Counted from the first letter of the stretch, positions 25,635 to 34,822 are shown. The stretch: DNA of 64,000 nt from Planococcus sp. PAMC 21323 (GCF_000785555.1 NZ_CP009129.1:2852001-2916000); one strand, 5' to 3'. The notes: generated from the sequence alone by a model not told the origin. Translations and numbers: made by a program.

Positions 25635-27350
25635 CTACTTACTGGGTACAATAAGACGCACAATAGTGCCTTTCTCGAGTACACTATCTATGTGTATTGA
25701 ACCGTTGTGAAGTTGAACCAGTTGTTTAGTAATAGCTAATCCAAGTCCCGTTCCACTTGTCACATCTTCAGTGTTAGTACCACGATAGTATCGGTTGAAT
25801 AGCTTATCTAGTGTTTCTGTTTCCATTCCTACCCCATCATCTTCAATGAGTACGATAAACAAATGCTGCTCAATTGCCGTGATGGAGATTTTAATTTCTG
25901 TACCGGATGGATTGTATTTTATCGCATTGGCAATTAAATTGTCGATTATTCGCTGAAACCACTTCGGATCAATCTGCGCACGGATACTTGAAGATGCTGG
26001 TTCAAAGTTAAATTTCATATTGGAAGCTGAAGGATCATTGATAAACTGAATAACAATTCGACGGATAAATTCATTTATATCTGTGTCTTCTTTAACCAAT
26101 GGAAGTGCATGATTTTTTAACCTAAACGTTAACGTAAGCTCTTCCAGCAATTCCATCATATAAGAAGACTTTTCTTTCATGATAGTAGCGAACTTCCTGG
26201 TTTCTTGCGTAGACCAAACATATTCGGGAGCTTCAAGCATTTGAGCATAACCCGAAATTGACGATAAGGGTGTTTTTAAATCATGTGATAATCCGCTAAT
26301 CCAGTCTTCTCGCGTTTTCTCTAACGTTTCTTGTTGCTGTTTGTGAATTTTCAGCGTTATAGTCAAGTCTTCAAGTGTTGCAATCAGGTCTTTATAGAGC
26401 CTGTACTTCCTCTTTACTTTTCCTTTTTTATTGACAATAGAGGAACCATTTCTCTGTTGTGATGGTTGTTCGTATCGGCCTTCTCCAAGATTTTGAATCC
26501 ACTGCATCAAGACTAGTAAGGGCAAGCCAAACTTACGTGCATACCAAAATGTTCCTAACATTAATAAAATGAGTAGAATTAATAAACCTACAATAAGATT
26601 TCGATTAGAAAAAGTCGTTTCCCATGCATTGGTTGGAATTTTCTTTACCCCTGCAATAACTGTTTGATTGGAATCTTCATTACTTACTGATGAAAGAAAC
26701 TGATTTTGATCCTGCAATTCTCCTAATTCTTGTATAGTATATTGACTACTTTTGTTGACTTCACCGTACTCATCCAACACTTGACCTTCTGCGCTAATAA
26801 GCTGCATCCAAGCATCTGTTTTAGTTATGCGTTTTTTCATTTCAGCTGATAAACTTAATCTCTTCTGTTGCCAGTCGACTGATGGACTAGCCGCTACAAG
26901 TAATTCTTCTGCCAAATTTCTTTGACCATACAATAAAATTAACGGGTCCATATCCATGAGTTCAATTTCCCAATAACTAAAAAACTCGTTTTTTTCAGAT
27001 ACGCCCCACAACCTATCTGTAAAATCCCCCGTAGCAAATTTTGTTTTTAGCGCTTTTGGTGCATTGTAAGAATCAACTATTTCTCCTTCTGTATCTAAAA
27101 GAATCAACCAACCACCCTGATTCTCTACTAACTCTTTTAAATCTTTCGCTATAGATTGTTTCTCAGAATCACTAGTTATTCTATTCGTAAAATAACTAGC
27201 ATTCGCCTTTGATAAATCTGATTGAATTTCATCTTTCGAGAGAGTGAAACCAATAATCCCCCAAATCGTTAAAATCAGGACTAAGAAAAATAGAGACAAT
27301 AAAAATAATTGAATAAAAAATTGCACAATAAATCGTTTATGTAGATTCAT
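25635..27350 (-). CDS. Sensor histidine kinase
   Basis: 571-aa membrane kinase. A membrane segment at about 12-34 and another at about 260-280 enclose an extracellular region of some 225 residues that seems to contain two similar modules (WLILLDTEGEIVDSY and WMQLISAEGQVLDEY). The HisKA domain has the phospho-acceptor in LSHDLKTPLSS; the ATPase domain has NLIANAIKYN, DDGVGM and GTGLGLAI. The start is the ATG at 27350 after GAGGGAAATC, 14 bases inside the end of the response regulator, so translation is coupled. The likely output is the divergent ABC transporter at 28222. Confidence 0.92.
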   Translation of the reverse strand: MNLHKRFIVQFFIQLFLLSLFFLVLILTIWGIIGFTLSKDEIQSDLSKANASYFTNRITSDSEKQSIAKDLKELVENQGGWLILLDTEGEIVDSYNAPKALKTKFATGDFTDRLWGVSEKNEFFSYWEIELMDMDPLILLYGQRNLAEELLVAASPSVDWQQKRLSLSAEMKKRITKTDAWMQLISAEGQVLDEYGEVNKSSQYTIQELGELQDQNQFLSSVSNEDSNQTVIAGVKKIPTNAWETTFSNRNLIVGLLILLILLMLGTFWYARKFGLPLLVLMQWIQNLGEGRYEQPSQQRNGSSIVNKKGKVKRKYRLYKDLIATLEDLTITLKIHKQQQETLEKTREDWISGLSHDLKTPLSSISGYAQMLEAPEYVWSTQETRKFATIMKEKSSYMMELLEELTLTFRLKNHALPLVKEDTDINEFIRRIVIQFINDPSASNMKFNFEPASSSIRAQIDPKWFQRIIDNLIANAIKYNPSGTEIKISITAIEQHLFIVLIEDDGVGMETETLDKLFNRYYRGTNTEDVTSGTGLGLAITKQLVQLHNGSIHIDSVLEKGTIVRLIVPSK

Positions 27351-28053
27351 GATTTCCCTCATCTGAAACAAATTTATAGCCAAGCCCTCGGACAGTGATG
27401 ATAAAATTTGGAGTACTCGGGTTTTTTTCGATTTTCTCCCTTAGCTTTCTAATATGTACCATTACCGTATTGTCTTCACCTAAAAACTCTTCTCTCCAAA
27501 CTTTTTCATACAGTTGGCTTTTACTGAATAATTGATTGGGGTGTCGGCAAAAAAACAACAATAATTGATATACTTGAGCAGCTAGTTCAACAGGCTGTCC
27601 ATCAACTTTTACAGTTGCTGATGTCGTATTTACCGTAAGTTGACCGTATTCAAAAATACTTTCGTCAATTTTTAGCGTATTGCCAAGACGTCTTCTAAGA
27701 TGTGCTTTAATACGTGCAGCAACTTCCAGCGGATTGAAGGGCTTCGTAATATAGTCATCTGCACCTACAGCAAATCCTGAAAGTTTATCCAAATCCGTGT
27801 TTCGTGCCGTTAAGAAAAAAATGGATGCATCTGAAATCTCTCGAATAAGCGGACAAATCTCCAAACCACTACGCCCCGGAAGCATGACATCTAGTAAGAT
27901 CAAATCATAAGATTTTGCCTTACATAGAGCCAAACCCTCTTCTGCTGTGTCTGCTGTATCAATATAAGAGAAATTCTCTTTCTTTAAAATAGTTACTAGC
28001 ATATGTGAAATAGCTTGTTCATCTTCAACAATTAATAATCGCGGCTCCTTCAT
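27337..28053 (-). CDS. OmpR/PhoB-type response regulator
   Basis: 238-aa regulator. The receiver domain (about 4-118) has the acidic pair VEDE, the phospho-Asp in LILLDVMLPG, the T in FFLTARN and the K in YITKPF. The C-terminal winged helix (about 140-235) ends with ITVRGLGYKFV. The start is the ATG at 28053 after GGAAGGTGG; the open frame extends to 28089 without a site. It forms an operon with the histidine kinase. Direct repeats upstream of the divergent ABC genes (28120-28138) are candidate binding sites. Confidence 0.92.
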   Translation of the reverse strand: MKEPRLLIVEDEQAISHMLVTILKKENFSYIDTADTAEEGLALCKAKSYDLILLDVMLPGRSGLEICPLIREISDASIFFLTARNTDLDKLSGFAVGADDYITKPFNPLEVAARIKAHLRRRLGNTLKIDESIFEYGQLTVNTTSATVKVDGQPVELAAQVYQLLLFFCRHPNQLFSKSQLYEKVWREEFLGEDNTVMVHIRKLREKIEKNPSTPNFIITVRGLGYKFVSDEGNHEST

Positions 28054-28119
28054 CCTGATGCCACCTTCCACTATGGATTCTATAGACAATCATATCATTT
28101 GATTAATTAAAAATAGGAG

Positions 28120-28163
28120 AATTAAGGAAAAATTAAGGTGATGATTCCTTTGCCTTAAGAATT
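28120..28163. promoter_or_regulatory. Candidate response-regulator binding repeats
   Basis: AATTAAGG occurs twice with an 11-bp period (28120-28127 and 28131-28138), the spacing typical for OmpR-family tandem binding. A related inverted element CCTTAAGAATT follows at 28153-28163. It lies between the two-component genes and the ABC operon. Confidence 0.5.
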
Positions 28164-28221
28164 GTCCCTTACACTTAAAACAAACCTCTCGTAGGAGGCA
28201 ATAAAAATTGGGGGATCTACT

Positions 28222-28911
28222 ATGATAGCAATTGGGAAAAAAGAATTTGTTGATCTGTTCAAAAGCATTAAATCACTTATTATTATCGCTTTACTGCTTG
28301 TTACATCTTATTTTTCTGCAAAATACTCAGATATTTTAGGCACTGCTGTTGCTTTGACTGAACAAGAAATGAAAGATGTGTACACAGCGGGACTGGTTTT
28401 TTTATTGATATTTTTTGGTCAGCTGTTCGTAACTAGTATTTCACACGACACGATCAACAAAGAAAGTCATGAACGAACGATGCGATTTCTAGTAACGCGT
28501 ACTTCTCGAGGTCAAATATTATTCGGTAAATTTTCAGGAGTCTGGCTATTTTGGTTTAGTTGTATTTTCGTTTCATTTTTACTAATCAGTATTTTTTCTT
28601 CACAATTCCATTTTCTGATTTTCTCTCAGGCGATTGCCTTATTGACCTACCAAATTTCGTTAACTGTCTTATTGTCTGTAGTCATACATAAGCCTTCTAT
28701 CACAATGTTTTTGGGTGTAATGATCGGATTACTGTACCCAATTTTCAACTTTTGGTTGATGTTAACAACTAACTCGTGGTTTAGTTGGCTAAAGTTTGCA
28801 AGTCCTTATTATTACCTTATGGAAACAGACTACTTATTTTTAGTTGTCTTTGTCTTTTCCGCAATGATACTAGCCATTGCATTGCTAGTTTTTAATAGGA
28901 GGGAATTTTAA
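28222..28911 (+). CDS. ABC-2-type transporter permease
   Basis: 229-aa permease with six predicted membrane segments, no ATPase domain. The stretch DTINKESHERTMRFLVTRTSRGQILFGKFSGVW after segment 2 is typical of ABC-2 permeases of the NatB/YtrC style. GGGGGATC precedes the ATG. The stop overlaps the start of the ATPase gene (TAATG), so the two are one unit. With a two-component system facing it, export or sensing of a toxic peptide, antibiotic or ion is likely, but the substrate is unknown. Confidence 0.85.
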   Translation: MIAIGKKEFVDLFKSIKSLIIIALLLVTSYFSAKYSDILGTAVALTEQEMKDVYTAGLVFLLIFFGQLFVTSISHDTINKESHERTMRFLVTRTSRGQILFGKFSGVWLFWFSCIFVSFLLISIFSSQFHFLIFSQAIALLTYQISLTVLLSVVIHKPSITMFLGVMIGLLYPIFNFWLMLTTNSWFSWLKFASPYYYLMETDYLFLVVFVFSAMILAIALLVFNRREF

Positions 28912-29816
28912 TGCACGCAATTCAAACTCAGTTTTTGACTAAAACTTATGGGTCTACTCCTGTAGTTAAAGGCATCAATCTTATTGTAGAGGAGGGTGAA
29001 GTTTTTGGTTTTCTCGGTCGAAACGGAGCGGGCAAGTCAACATTTATCAATATGCTAACAGGCATTACACATCCTACAAGCGGAAGCTTTTCTCTTCTTG
29101 GCATTGACGGCCCAAATGAAAACGTTAAAAAGCTTGTCGGTGTCATGCCAGACTATTCAACCCTATTTAACTCGATGTCTGCCATCAACCAGTTAAAATA
29201 CTTATCCTCTCTTTCTGGTGTGCCGGTTTCTAATGCTGACTGCGAACATGTATTAAAACTGGTTGGTCTTGAAGAAACAGGAAAGAAAAAAGTAAGTAAG
29301 TTTTCGTTTGGAATGAAGAAAAAACTTGGCATTGCACAAGCCATCATTCACAATCCTAGTTTGATTTTTCTCGACGAACCAACCTCTGGATTAGATGCCG
29401 AATCCGCTTTACACATTCATAAATTAATCGTTTCTTTGCAACAGCAAGGAAAGACTATTTTTATGACTTCTCATAATCTAAATGAAGTTGAAAAGATATG
29501 TACGACGATAGCTATTATGAAAGATGGAAGTATTGTCAAAAGTGGAACTATAGAAGAACTGCGTGCATTTTATCGTTCAACAATAACTGTAGAACTAAAA
29601 CACGAACTTATTCCGCCCAGTGAAGCTACGAAGTTAGATACATGGTTAGAAACTGTGGGTTCAGAACTTCAACAAACTTCTTCTACTACAACTATTACGG
29701 TTAGCAGTGAACAAAAAATCGCCGAAATCATTCGTGCTTTCACTCATTGCCAAGTGGATATTTTAAGAGTAGGGGTTAGCGAGCTATCTTTAGAAGAAAT
29801 GTTTCTAGCTGAGTAA
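28911..29816 (+). CDS. ABC transporter ATP-binding protein
   Basis: 301-aa ATPase: Walker A GRNGAGKST at about 37-45, Q-loop region GVMPDYSTLFN, a non-standard signature FSFGMKKKLG in place of LSGGQ, Walker B LIFLDEPTSGLD, and switch His in MTSHNLNEVE. A C-terminal extension of about 80 residues is usual for this exporter class. Its start overlaps the permease stop by one base. It drives the permease at 28222. A third small gene (29840) completes the operon. Confidence 0.92.
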   Translation: MHAIQTQFLTKTYGSTPVVKGINLIVEEGEVFGFLGRNGAGKSTFINMLTGITHPTSGSFSLLGIDGPNENVKKLVGVMPDYSTLFNSMSAINQLKYLSSLSGVPVSNADCEHVLKLVGLEETGKKKVSKFSFGMKKKLGIAQAIIHNPSLIFLDEPTSGLDAESALHIHKLIVSLQQQGKTIFMTSHNLNEVEKICTTIAIMKDGSIVKSGTIEELRAFYRSTITVELKHELIPPSEATKLDTWLETVGSELQQTSSTTTITVSSEQKIAEIIRAFTHCQVDILRVGVSELSLEEMFLAE

Positions 29817-29839
29817 TATAAAATCTGAAAGGAGGAAGC

Positions 29840-30097
29840 ATGGTGAATGAACTTTTATCTCCACTGTTAATCACATTAGCGTTAGCAGCACAATATTTTT
29901 TATCTTCTCGTAACAGTAAATACTTAGGATTTATTGTTCCAACCCTAGTTATTGGTGTTTTAACATGGATGCTGCTCACTAATTTAATCGGAAGTTTGCT
30001 CTCGTATACCATAATCGTATTGATTCTATTCGTTTTCCTCCTCGAACAATGGTTTAACGGGCGCAAAACTCTTCATAGAACTACACAAAAAAGGTAG
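29840..30097 (+). CDS. Small membrane protein of the ABC operon
   Basis: 85-aa protein with about three hydrophobic segments and a basic tail (GRKTLHRTTQKR). Not recognised. AAAGGAGG lies immediately upstream; either the ATG at 29840 or the GTG at 29843 could be the start, the latter having the better spacing. Located 23 bp after the ATPase and before a strong terminator, so part of the same transcript. It may be an accessory membrane subunit. Confidence 0.7.
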   Translation: MVNELLSPLLITLALAAQYFLSSRNSKYLGFIVPTLVIGVLTWMLLTNLIGSLLSYTIIVLILFVFLLEQWFNGRKTLHRTTQKR

Positions 30098-30145
30098 ATA
30101 AATTTAAAAGGACGTTATGAGTTAACTAATTCGCTTAACCAACAA

Positions 30146-30182
30146 AACCAGCAATCTCAATTGATGAGATTGCTGGTTTTTA
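30146..30182 (+). terminator. Intrinsic terminator of the ABC operon
   Basis: Fourteen-base perfect stem AACCAGCAATCTCA, five-base loop, and TTTTT after the right arm. A matching A run on the left could serve the opposite strand less well. Confidence 0.92.
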
Positions 30183-30237
30183 CTGTCATATGAAGTAAGA
30201 ATAGAAAGTTTTTTCTGTTCTCTTCAATACCGATTAA

Positions 30238-30570
30238 TTACTCTACTTTCTCGCCTTCATTCAACCGATCCAATATCGTAATGGTTTCCGACAATTGGTT
30301 ATTAAAAATTTTCTTCGCTACATCCAATAAGTCGATAATTATGGGATCGCGCAAAGAATAAATGACCCGGTTTCCTTCTTTGCTGCCGGTAACAATGTTT
30401 TTTGACCGCAAAACGGTTAATTGTTGCGAGACGGCCGAGCCTTCGCTTTCGGCAAGTTGCTGGATTTCGTTTACGCTTTTATTGCCGTCCGCCAAAATTT
30501 CTAGAATTCGGATGCGAAGTGGATGCGCTAAAGCTTTGAAAAACTCGGCTTTAAACTGTTGCATGGCCAT
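30238..30570 (-). CDS. ArsR-family transcriptional regulator
   Basis: 110-aa winged-helix regulator: FFKALAHPLRIRILEILADG, VNEIQQLAESEGSAVSQQLTVLRSKNIVTG (recognition helix), wing KEGNRVIYSLRD. It has no cysteine, so metal-thiolate or persulfide sensing by Cys is excluded. The start is probably the ATG at 30570 (or a TTG two codons earlier, better spaced from AGAGGAAG); the open frame to 30669 overlaps the upstream gene. It follows the SulP transporter by 34 bp in one operon, and an inverted repeat before sulP (32388-32413) is its candidate operator. Confidence 0.85.
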   Translation of the reverse strand: MAMQQFKAEFFKALAHPLRIRILEILADGNKSVNEIQQLAESEGSAVSQQLTVLRSKNIVTGSKEGNRVIYSLRDPIIIDLLDVAKKIFNNQLSETITILDRLNEGEKVE

Positions 30571-30604
30571 GTCCAAAATAAGTTTCTTCCTCTCTATCAC
30601 GGTT

Positions 30605-32350
30605 TTACGGACTTTCCGTTTTTTTGTAATCCAGACCCGCTGAAAGTGCGGTGCATTCTTTAAATGCAAAATGTTGACACCCTAAGCATTTGTTTCGGTC
30701 CAGTTGTTCTAATGAAAAATCAATGGCTTCTCCAGTATGCTCGAAGAAATGCCCTTCTCCAGTATAATCATATAAACCTGTTTTTTTCACGATACTTAAC
30801 GGATGCGGATTCATTCCCGAAAAGATTACCGTTCCATGTTTTGAAAAATCTTTTACAATACTTGATAAATACGCTTCACCCGTCGCATCCATAAATGGCA
30901 CTTTGCCCATTCGTAACAACAAGACATTAGGTTTGTAGTTTATGGTGCGCATAATCGACTGTTCGAAGGTTTGTGCTGACCCAAAAAATAACGGACCTTC
31001 GATATTAAATATACTAATTTGTGGACAGTCCCGACTATTCGTTACGCGGTGAGTTTCGACTCGTTCGTTTTTATGTTTTGGGTCTGGCAATGCTTTTGCG
31101 ATGACCAATTGTTCACTCATTTGTTTTACAAATAAAATCACAGCAGCCAATAACCCTACTTGTACCGCAACGGTCAAACTGACAAAAACCGTTAACAAGA
31201 ACGTCACGAGTAAAACGAGTGAGTCTGCCGTTTTGGTTTTCATCAAAGAAACAAACACACGTCGCTCACTCATATTCCACGCAACAATCATCAGCACAGG
31301 TGCCATACTGGCTAGTGGAATAGCTGAAGCGTAGGGCGCGAACAATAATAGAACGAGAAGTACCACAAGCCCGTGTATAATTCCCGAAAACGGTGAAACC
31401 GCTCCGTTTTTAATATTTGTAGCAGTTCTTGCAATGGCGCCTGTTGCGGGAATTCCGCCAAAAAGTGGCGTGACCATATTGGCAATTCCTTGTCCGATCA
31501 ACTCTCGATTGCTATTGTGCTTAGTACCGGTCATGCCATCTGCTACAACGGCAGATAACAAGGATTCAATTCCTCCGAGCATCGCAATGACAAACGCAGG
31601 GCCTATTAGAAGCTGCACGCGCTCCCACGTAATTTCGGGAAAATGAAATGCTGGCAGCTTGTTTGAAATTTCCCCAAACGCCGATCCAATAGTTGCTACT
31701 TCACTTGGGAAAAAGGCTGTTGCTGCGACAGTAGAAACCAATAAGCCAATAAGCGGGCCTGGCACTTTCGGCAACATTTTTGGCGTCAAAATAACGGCAA
31801 CTAAACAAATGACAGCTGTCACTACACTATATAAATTGATTGTATCGATTCGGAGGAATAGCTCTTTTACGTTCATTAGGAAGGATTCGTGTTTTTCAAC
31901 ATCACGTAACCCTAAAAAATTCGCAATTTGACCTACGAAAATAAGGACAGCAATTCCCGACGTAAAGCCGATTGTGACGGGTCGTGGGATATACTTGATC
32001 AACGACCCTAGTCTGAAAATCCCCATTAATAAAAGCAGTATTCCAGCTAAAAATCCGGCGATCAGTAAGCTTTCGTAACCATACGTCAGCACAATGGCAA
32101 ACAAGATGGGTATAAATGCACCAGTTGGACCCCCAATTTGAAATTTCGAACCACCAAACAACGAAATCAATATCCCGGCAATAATGGTAGTATAAATGCC
32201 ATACTCGGGATCTACACCAGAAGCAATGGCAAACGCCATGCCGAGTGGAATCGCAATAATACCCACGACTAGCCCCGATAACAAATCTTTCTTAAAGCTG
32301 TCGACTGAATAACCCGCATATCTTCCTGTGAAAATCGACTTCTTTTTCAT
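30605..32350 (-). CDS. SulP-family anion transporter with STAS domain
   Basis: 581-aa transporter. The membrane domain spans about 1-400, with the family motif VVGIIAIPLGMAFAIASGVDPEYGIYT and FQIGGPTGAF. The cytoplasmic STAS domain is at about 430-545 (LLRMGKVPFMDATGEAYL). Substrates of the family include sulfate, bicarbonate and related anions; the specific one is not readable. An unusual C-terminal tail after STAS carries CxxC-x7-C (Cys 555, 558, 566), which could bind a metal or iron-sulfur centre. Encoded directly ahead of an ArsR regulator, pointing to autoregulated expression. Confidence 0.92.
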   Translation of the reverse strand: MKKKSIFTGRYAGYSVDSFKKDLLSGLVVGIIAIPLGMAFAIASGVDPEYGIYTTIIAGILISLFGGSKFQIGGPTGAFIPILFAIVLTYGYESLLIAGFLAGILLLLMGIFRLGSLIKYIPRPVTIGFTSGIAVLIFVGQIANFLGLRDVEKHESFLMNVKELFLRIDTINLYSVVTAVICLVAVILTPKMLPKVPGPLIGLLVSTVAATAFFPSEVATIGSAFGEISNKLPAFHFPEITWERVQLLIGPAFVIAMLGGIESLLSAVVADGMTGTKHNSNRELIGQGIANMVTPLFGGIPATGAIARTATNIKNGAVSPFSGIIHGLVVLLVLLLFAPYASAIPLASMAPVLMIVAWNMSERRVFVSLMKTKTADSLVLLVTFLLTVFVSLTVAVQVGLLAAVILFVKQMSEQLVIAKALPDPKHKNERVETHRVTNSRDCPQISIFNIEGPLFFGSAQTFEQSIMRTINYKPNVLLLRMGKVPFMDATGEAYLSSIVKDFSKHGTVIFSGMNPHPLSIVKKTGLYDYTGEGHFFEHTGEAIDFSLEQLDRNKCLGCQHFAFKECTALSAGLDYKKTESP

Positions 32351-32387
32351 GTAAGGACCTTCTTCTTCGAATTATAGTATATCTGAT

Positions 32388-32413
32388 TATTTGAATATAT
32401 TATAATTCAAATA
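32388..32413. promoter_or_regulatory. Candidate ArsR operator upstream of sulP
   Basis: TATTTGAAT-ATATTATA-ATTCAAATA, perfect nine-base arms around an eight-base AT spacer, 37 bp before the sulP start. The 26-bp size and AT-rich centre suit ArsR-family sites. Confidence 0.65.
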
Positions 32414-32489
32414 TAAACCGTTTGTTCTTTGTTGTCAAAGTTGGAATGATGGACAAGCCCTACACGTTTGTTTCGTTCAGACAACAAAA

Positions 32490-32532
32490 AACCGCCCCAC
32501 CGTCATCTTCATGACAGGTTAGGGCAGTTTTA
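32490..32532 (-). terminator. Terminator of the second FMN reductase
   Basis: Hairpin of AACTGCCCTAACCTGTCAT with ATGACGGTGGGGCGGTT (minus strand), a few mismatches, followed by TTTTTTGTTG. Confidence 0.75.
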
Positions 32533-32592
32533 ATGCGATATATAGTGATGGATGAAATGTTCATTCTTAAATTCAATTTATCTAATTTATGG

Positions 32593-33156
32593 TTACTTAT
32601 TTCTTAACGGTTCAAATGCATTCGTCCAAGCATTTACTTGATCCAGTAAAGTTGTCACCGATTTCTCGTGCAGATCGGCCGGTTTAAACTCACTCATTTT
32701 CACAAAATCTGTGAAGAGCGACATCGCCGGATGCGTTCTAACGGTAGCCACTTGCAGCTCAGCTAATATAATACGCAATGCTTCAGCTGCACGCACCCCG
32801 CCTGATGAACCGTAGCTGACGATTCCAGCTGCTTTATTATTCCATTCTGGATATAAATAATCGATGGCGTTTTTCAAAGCAGATGTTACCCCGTGGTTGT
32901 ATTCCGGACAAATAAACACATAGCCGTCCAGCTCTTTAATTTTTTTAGCCCACGGAATCGCTTCAGGGGTTTGATAATCTTGACTGTACGCAGCTGAAAC
33001 AGGCTCTGCATACATCGGCAAATTAAATTCAGCCAAATCAACCACTTCGTATTCAGCATCTCCGCGTTTGTCTGCAATGTTTTTTACCCATTGTGCTACT
33101 TGCAAGCTATTGCGTCCTGGTCTTGTACTGCCTGTAATAATCCCAATCTTCGTCAT
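32593..33156 (-). CDS. NADPH-dependent FMN reductase family protein (copy 2)
   Basis: 187-aa flavodoxin-fold reductase, paralogue of the gene at 23752. Motifs: GSTRPGRNSLQVAQWV, FICPEYNHGVTSALKNAIDYL and GIVSYGSSGGVRA. The start is the ATG at 33156 after GAGGAGG; the frame to 33174 adds six residues without a site. Unlike copy 1 it stands alone and shows no MhqR palindrome upstream, so it is probably regulated differently. Likely role: NAD(P)H-dependent reduction of flavins, quinones or azo compounds. Confidence 0.9.
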   Translation of the reverse strand: MTKIGIITGSTRPGRNSLQVAQWVKNIADKRGDAEYEVVDLAEFNLPMYAEPVSAAYSQDYQTPEAIPWAKKIKELDGYVFICPEYNHGVTSALKNAIDYLYPEWNNKAAGIVSYGSSGGVRAAEALRIILAELQVATVRTHPAMSLFTDFVKMSEFKPADLHEKSVTTLLDQVNAWTNAFEPLRNK

Positions 33157-33389
33157 GAATCGTTTCCTCCTCAAATTGTGATCCTACTTTAGCTCTGTGA
33201 ACCTTCACTCTTTGATGCCTCTTCATCATAAGGGAAAAAGACAGGCATTTCAATTAAATAGACAGATTATTCAACCACTTAAATACGGTAGACTGTCACC
33301 AAATTAAAACCCCTCTAGTAAATAAAATTGATATAGTAGAAAGCACTATCTTGTTTTTTATTTATCCACTAAGATTATAAAAGATGTTA
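33157..33389. other. Promoter-bearing spacer ending at the insertion sequence
   Basis: AT-rich non-coding sequence between the FMN reductase and the left end of the IS. Apart from the FMN reductase ribosome site and the left target-duplication copy (33382-33389), no gene or clear motif is seen. Confidence 0.5.
33382..33389. repeat. Left copy of the IS target-site duplication
   Basis: AGATGTTA, identical to 34731-34738 on the other side of the element. Confidence 0.9.
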
Positions 33390-34730
33390 GAGAGCGTAAA
33401 ATATCTTGTGTAAATGAATAAATAGAAAAAGGAAGACCTTTTCTTGTAGAATTAAGTCACCACAACCAATTCACAGAAAAGAGGCCTTCCCTATGACTCA
33501 GTTTACAACAGATATTATGCAAGCTCTAGTAAAAAAAGAAGACATCTCCGAAGTTTTCCGTAAGCACCTGGAGACGGCGGTCAATACGCTCCTCCAAACA
33601 GAACTTACAGCTTTCCTGGATTACGAAAAATACGACCGCATCGGTTTCAATTCCGGCAACTCACGCAACGGTGTCTACACGCGGACACTCCATACGGAGT
33701 ATGGGGATTTGGAGCTTTCGATGCCACGGGACCGGAACGGCGAATTCAACCAACAGACGGTCGCTCCGTACAAGCGCTCAAACGATACGCTGGAAGCCTT
33801 CGTTATTCATATGTTCCAAAAAGGCGTGACGATGTCCGAAATATCGGATTTGATCGAGAAGATGTACGGTCATCATTACACGCCACAAACCATTTCTAAT
33901 ATGACGAAAGTGATGAGCGAACAGGTCGAAGCGTTTAAATCTCGTCCATTAGATCAGCGCTATGCTTGCGTCTATCTCGATGCAACTTACATTTCTCTCA
34001 AGCGCGACACGGTCTCGAAGGAAGCTGTCTATATTACTGTTGGCATCCGAGAGGACGGCTCAAAAGAAGTGTTGGCCTATACAGTGGCCCCTACGGAATC
34101 CGCATTCGTTTGGGAAGAAGTCCTGTTGGACTTGAAAGAGCGCGGTGTCGAAGAGGTGCTTTTGTTTATCTCCGACGGCTTGAAAGGCATCACTGATCGC
34201 ATCTTTTCGGTCTTTCCCGATGCTCAATATCAGGCGTGCTGCGTCCACCTGTCGCGTGGTATCCGACACAAAGTTCGCGTCACCAATCGCAAGGAAATTC
34301 TTGATGATTTCAAATCGGTCTATCGGGCAGAGAACCGGGAACTGGGTGAAAAAGCGTTGAAAGTCTTTGTCGATAAATGGAAAACGGCCTATCCCAAAGT
34401 GACGAAATCGTTGGAAGCGAATCCCTATATTTTCACCTTCTACAGTTTCCCAAAATCCATTTGGCGAAGCATCTATTCGACGAACCTGATCGAATCGTTC
34501 AACAAGAACGTAAAGAAATACAGCAAACGCAAGGAGCAATTTCCGAACGAAGATTCCTTAGATCGCTTCTTGGTTTCCCAATTTGAAATCTATAACCAGA
34601 AATTCTCCACCCGTTGCCATATCGGATTCGATCAAGCCCGTGCAGAGCTGGCTGAGATGTTCAAGCAATCTTAATGGATATACATACAAGAAAAGGATTT
34701 ACTTATTTACACATAATTCTTGACGCTCTC
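33390..34730 (+). mobile_element. IS256-family insertion sequence, apparently intact
   Basis: 1341-bp element. Terminal inverted repeats of about 36 bp begin GAGAGCGT at both ends, with further matches GTGTAAAT and TAAAT. It carries one transposase gene filling most of the element. An 8-bp direct repeat AGATGTTA flanks it (33382-33389 and 34731-34738), the target duplication expected for IS256. Perfect duplication and an intact gene point to recent insertion. Confidence 0.95.
33493..34674 (+). CDS. IS256-family transposase
   Basis: 393-aa DDE transposase. The N-terminus has the family block RNGVYTRTLHTEYGDLELSMPRDR; the catalytic acids are in VYLDATY (about 160), FISDGLKGI (about 226) and TNLIESFNKNVKK (Glu, about 334). 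CVHLSRGIRHKV matches the conserved Cys-His region. AAGAGG precedes the ATG. It is full length without frameshift, so probably functional. Local base composition is richer in GC than neighbouring genes, consistent with arrival from elsewhere. Confidence 0.96.
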   Translation: MTQFTTDIMQALVKKEDISEVFRKHLETAVNTLLQTELTAFLDYEKYDRIGFNSGNSRNGVYTRTLHTEYGDLELSMPRDRNGEFNQQTVAPYKRSNDTLEAFVIHMFQKGVTMSEISDLIEKMYGHHYTPQTISNMTKVMSEQVEAFKSRPLDQRYACVYLDATYISLKRDTVSKEAVYITVGIREDGSKEVLAYTVAPTESAFVWEEVLLDLKERGVEEVLLFISDGLKGITDRIFSVFPDAQYQACCVHLSRGIRHKVRVTNRKEILDDFKSVYRAENRELGEKALKVFVDKWKTAYPKVTKSLEANPYIFTFYSFPKSIWRSIYSTNLIESFNKNVKKYSKRKEQFPNEDSLDRFLVSQFEIYNQKFSTRCHIGFDQARAELAEMFKQS

Positions 34731-34738
34731 AGATGTTA
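34731..34738. repeat. Right copy of the IS target-site duplication
   Basis: AGATGTTA. It sits where the -35 element of the following gene would be expected, given a TATAAT at 34755-34760. Confidence 0.9.
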
Positions 34739-34822
34739 AATACTAACTTAAAGTTATAATAAATAGACAAATAAAGTGAACACGCTGCTTTACACTTATA
34801 AACTGAAAGGAGGTCTACAGTT

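Noticed and set aside
34060-34539. 159-codon open frame antisense to the IS256 transposase
   Set aside because: Fully inside the transposase gene, no ribosome site, no recognisable domain; a typical shadow frame in a GC-richer gene.
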